Part shown: positions 60,308-64,000 of the stretch, piece by piece | Numbering within the stretch: position 1 is the first letter of the stretch | Layout of the letters: the number at the start of each line of letters is the position of its first letter | Source of the DNA: Sindora glabra | Taxonomy: Eukaryota; Streptophyta; Magnoliopsida; Fabales; Fabaceae | Length of the DNA stretch: 64,000 nucleotides | Reading direction: 5' to 3' | Assembly: GCA_020226215.1 (NCBI GenBank) | Contig: CM035227.1 | Location: 24,679,866-24,743,865 of the forward strand | Notes under the pieces: generated by a model | The model's input: the letters and a program-made list of their open reading frames with translations, nothing else | Database searches by the model: none | Told to the model about the DNA's origin: nothing | Made by a program: the position numbers and the translations under genes

Positions 60308-63300
60308 TCAGAAGTCCGAATGATACAAACATACTAGACTTGAGTGCGTTATGGGTGTGCGGCAAAGAGGGCACTCTGGCTTTTCATTGCACCATTCTAT
60401 GATACAGTTCCTACATAGCACACAAGCAGAACGTGAGAAAGTTCAGACAGTAAAAGCAAGAGGCTCAATAAAAACAGCTGAAATTGAGGAATAATTGGAA
60501 CACTAGTAAACAATACCAGCAGAATACATGGCCGCAGGAGGTGGCAGTTGGGTGTTGCCGATTACTCAAGCAGAGTGTACATTTGCTACTTACGTTAATT
60601 GCTTGGGACTGCATCAGAAATAAAAAAATATTATAACACAGTTGACGCTTTATATGATGACATCATGGAACTGCCCAACACAACTATCACATGTGCATGA
60701 CAACTATGAATAAACTTGGTAAATCAAATATTTCTTGGTACTCAACAATTCTTTCTGTGAATATTTTCTTAGTTCCCAGCCGAATTAATAATCAGGTTAA
60801 ATTATTTATCAAGTTTTCAACCATAGTTTAATCAGCGGAAGTAGGCATTTTGAACTTGAATAGGCTGACAAGGTATAGGCAACTTAATAATCATAAGACT
60901 GAATTTTGCAACATCTAATTCAGCAATGAGCACAAACTTCAATATGCTTATTTTAATGAACCTGGATATCAACCCCTAAACCCACACGCTCAATGACCCC
61001 AAAGGAGTTACACCTAGGTCTTGGCAATTTCCAACCACAGCAGACCTTGTCCATAAACTACAACTGATATTTTTAACCTCACGCATGCTTGACATATTCT
61101 AATTAAGAAGGCAGAATTAATAAGAGGAAGGGCACCTCAGAAGGTGAAGAATCAGAAATCCAGCTTTTGTCAGTTTCACCGGATGCCAAGTTGCCTTCTT
61201 CATTTAAAACAGGCAAGCTTCGTCCTACAACCCATGACAGTACACCCCCGATTATAGCCAATTTGGTTAAGCAGAAAAACACGTCAAACAATAATGGCAG
61301 AAAAAAATATTTTCACCATTGCGAGTAAAGCTACTGGTGAACACAATATGTAATTAGTTAATCCCCTCCTCTTAAAACAGAAAAATAAGATAAGTAGTAC
61401 ACTAAATCAACGGGGATGATTGGCTGTAAAAATTTATAACCTCCTGATTGCTGGTGGGCTCCAAAGGATGCCTGGTGAACTGAACTTGCAATTGAGGATA
61501 AATTACGTCGACGCAGCCCATCAGCAGCAAGGATACAAAGTTGAATCAGTAGAAATACTCCCAGTATTTGGTATCTGCTCAGAAGACAAAAAAAGAAAAA
61601 AAACCGCTAATGACAGATGATCAAAGAAATAGGGTTACTCCGATGCATAATATGCACAAAGAACAACTTGGTTTGGCAGAGACAAAGGTAATTTATGACT
61701 ATTATCTATTATTGGCCCCTTAAATGCTTAATTAATTGAGAAAGCTTACAAGTATTAGTGGCTAAGTATAAAGACTAACACTTATTTAAAGAATTTTTAC
61801 AAAACACTTTCAGGAGATCATTTAACCAAAGGAGGACCAAGTATCTTCTCTTTTTTTTTTTTTTTGGAGGGGACGAGGCAGGAAAAGAGAACTTGACATT
61901 ATCTTTTAGAGGAAAAAATTTCCTCAGTTGCAAAGCTCATTCAAATATTAAAGTTTCTTAAAAGACCCACACCTGGGTCTTTGATTTGATGCTTTTCCAA
62001 TGAACACATAACGAATGCCTGCAGCTCGTTTCGATATATGATAATATAGCCCTGCAAAGAGAATTAAATGGAAGTATTAAAACTTAATAAGACACATCAA
62101 TGAATGCTATGAGCCCTTCAAACACAGGTCAAAGAATCACCTTCAAAGTAGAAGAACATGAGGTTTGCTCGAAGAACCAATTGCAACAACTCACGAACCA
62201 TAGGAAGCATCTGGTTGCATAGGTATAGAACCATGATTCAGCGAAAAAATGCTGTTAACTAGATCAATTAAATGTAGTCATCTTTTGTTAAAAAGCAGTA
62301 GAAAAAATTCCAGAGAAGTTGTTATTTAGTGAAAACTATTTTTTCTAGAAAGGTAATTTTATGTTCATAATTATTGCTGAATGAACAACTTATACGAAGA
62401 ATGATTAATATACCGAAGGCCATCTCTGAACCATATGCAACCATAATCCACTCAGTTTTTCCTTCAACCTTGTCAAAGTTGTAGTAGATGCCACTGATGT
62501 GGAAGAAGAGGGATTCTCACCCTCAGCAGAAGCTTGAAAATGACTGCCTTGAAAAGTATTTTCACCATAGAACTCATCAGACTGTGAATCAGCTAGAACA
62601 ATGCCACGAGAAGCAATCCTTGAACTGCACAACCAACAAATAAAAAGGTTCATAATACACAGACAACCAGCTTACGTACAATGATAACTCAAAAAATATG
62701 GTTTCAAAAACATGAAATTTGTTGGAAATTGTAAAGCATAAGGCTAAAGTCAACCTAATTCGTTCTGCTAAATATGGAACAGCTGTTTGGTATACAATGA
62801 AAAGAGCACGCCTAGCAGGGGTCGGAGGAAGTCCATAAGGTCCTGCCACCTAATTAATCGACCAACAACTAATAAACATCAGAAAACTAGATTAGAGAGA
62901 AAATTGTGTAAATTTATTAATTGATCGTTTATAAAAGAGGAAAGTAACCATGATTTTGTCAAATTATATGCAAATTTGAAAGACATTTGGACGGTTGATC
63001 TCAGGTAACAATGTTCTAAGGTCAAATTACCACTAGTTCTCCTCAGTGGTATAAGCAGTTTAGAAACATGCCAATTTCCAAAGAAAGGAAGAGGGGCAAG
63101 ACATCATCAGACCGGACAACAAACTGAATTCATATGCAATAAGTCCTGGTCAGTCTAGAGTATCAAAATACATCATGTTCTCATAGGCAAAAATTCAGCT
63201 ACCTGAATGATGTCACAGTATTCTTCCCCTAGCGTCTGCTGTCCTGAACCCGTAGTCAGTACGTAATAAAGCATCTGTCCCAAGAGTTTTGTCTGCAAAA

Positions 63301-63797
63301 AATGACACTCCAATAAGTTCAGACCATATTCGTTTCCTTTTCCATGGTACTTTGATAGAAACGAATGATCCGGGAGAAACAAAAAACATAGGAAATAGAG
63401 AAGGCGAGCTAACCTCACTCTGGTAAGCTACTGCAATTCTAGTACCTAAGCCAAGGAAAAAGACAGATATCTGTAAGCTGAGGTTAAACACGACAGCAAT
63501 TTCATCCGAATTGCATCATATTTGGAATTTAGAAGCAGGAAATATAGAAGATTAGAGTGCAAAGGAAAACAAAACCAAAGGTAGCGAGAGACCAAAGAGA
63601 TGGCGGAAGGCGTCACGACAGGCTTCATAAACGCAAGAAGCATATTGGTCATCCTTCTCCGCCGCCCTCATGATCTCCGGCTGAGCTGCCAGCGGGAACC
63701 GTCGTGGAACGGAATCTTCGGTACCCGTGGAGCTGGAGGGGCCCGCCTCCCCGCCGGAGTGGGAGTGCCCACCACTTCGCAGGTGTTCCCAACCCAT
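60308..63797 (-). CDS. PEX10: peroxisome biogenesis factor 10 (RING E3 peroxin)
   Basis: Peroxisomal membrane ubiquitin ligase that, with PEX2 and PEX12, monoubiquitinates the import receptor PEX5 for recycling. Eleven exons, reading down: 63797-63593, 63445-63414, 63292-63203, 62849-62755, 62624-62414, 62210-62141, 62051-61973, 61574-61441, 61224-61136, 60608-60517 and 60410-60308. All are GT/AG and the frame closes at 399 residues. The start is the first in-frame ATG (MGWEHLRSGG); open sequence upstream has no ATG. The conserved N-terminal block is RRFPLAAQPEIMRAAEKDDQ, followed by LLGQMLYYVLTTGSGQQTLG and GPYGLPPTPARRALF. Membrane helices lie around the ANLMFFYFEGLYY and LGVFLLIQLCILAA stretches. 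The C3HC4 RING has Cys345, 348, 360, His362, Cys365, 368, 379 and 382, all present. It ends THSSLVCLYHSDF as in Arabidopsis. Exon 2 is only 32 nt. Confidence 0.97.
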
Positions 63798-64000
63798 TTG
63801 CAACTCTCTTTTCACTTGGGATTCACAAATCCAACGATCAGTAACGTAATGTTGAAGATGAACTACTACTTCAATGCTCAGTTCTACGATTTTCACTTTT
63901 ACGGTCGAACAATCAGGCACCCGTTCATAAATAAAAAACGGCACCGTAGTTCTTCCCTTCCCCACAAAAAATAAAATTAAATTAAAATTATAATTATAAT
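63798..64000 (-). promoter_or_regulatory. PEX10 leader and proximal promoter (cut by the window end)
   Basis: About 200 bp lie upstream of the PEX10 ATG. The sequence is moderately balanced up to about 63960 and then turns AT-rich. No TATA box or other element could be assigned with confidence. Confidence 0.4.

Noticed and set aside
63798..63965. N-terminal extension of PEX10 by 56 codons
   Set aside because: The frame is open, but its first codon is GTG and it has no ATG before 63797. It is leader sequence.
1..64000. CRISPR arrays, operons or prokaryotic mobile systems
   Set aside because: The window is plant nuclear DNA. The tandem repeats lack the identical-repeat, unique-spacer pattern of CRISPR.

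Overview
The window is nuclear DNA of a flowering plant, most likely a eudicot. The evidence is intron-rich genes with GT/AG junctions, a nuclear-encoded photosystem II subunit with a bipartite thylakoid transit peptide, plant-type MSL, ACL5 and PEX10 proteins, and very AT-rich intergenic DNA full of small transposons, solo LTRs and satellites. The species cannot be fixed from the sequence alone.

Four genes can be rebuilt exon by exon with every reading frame closing. (1) An MSL10-like mechanosensitive channel, + strand, 13137-16095, 5 coding exons, 794 aa. (2) Photosystem II PsbX, + strand, 23302-23670, intronless, 122 aa, preceded by a 300-bp tandem duplication of its own promoter, leader and first codons. 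(3) An ACL5-type thermospermine synthase, - strand, 29845-24200, 10 exons, 345 aa. (4) The peroxisomal RING peroxin PEX10, - strand, 63797-60308, 11 exons, 399 aa. psbX and ACL5 converge with 529 bp between their stop codons. A possible small two-exon gene on the - strand near 58.1-58.5 kb is much less certain. The genes are functionally unrelated (membrane tension, photosynthesis, polyamine signalling in xylem, peroxisome import), as expected of an ordinary plant chromosome arm.

Layout: 1-8.5 kb is gene-free, AT-rich and repeat-dense (possible decayed CACTA end, LTR-like segment, tandem palindromes, a TA microsatellite, a 33-bp minisatellite). 8.5-10.05 kb is a large Tourist-like element with a GC-rich interior. 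11.7-16.1 kb is the MSL gene with its leader. 17.1-18.1 kb is a dimeric (about 222-bp) tandem array. 18.8-21.9 kb holds two MITEs and a hAT element with a perfect 8-bp target duplication and a broken transposase remnant. 22.7-29.96 kb is psbX plus ACL5. 30-58 kb is a long gene-poor stretch with SINE-like and solo-LTR insertions, foldback MITEs, a second hAT-type element and several hairpins. 60.3-63.8 kb is PEX10.

The most notable observations are the duplicated psbX promoter (which leaves a nine-codon decoy ORF and a consensus splice donor upstream of the true start), the ATT microsatellite that forms the splice-donor side of an ACL5 intron, two LTR-like segments that each carry a different array of short palindromes at the same distance from their start, and the paired solo LTRs of one family.
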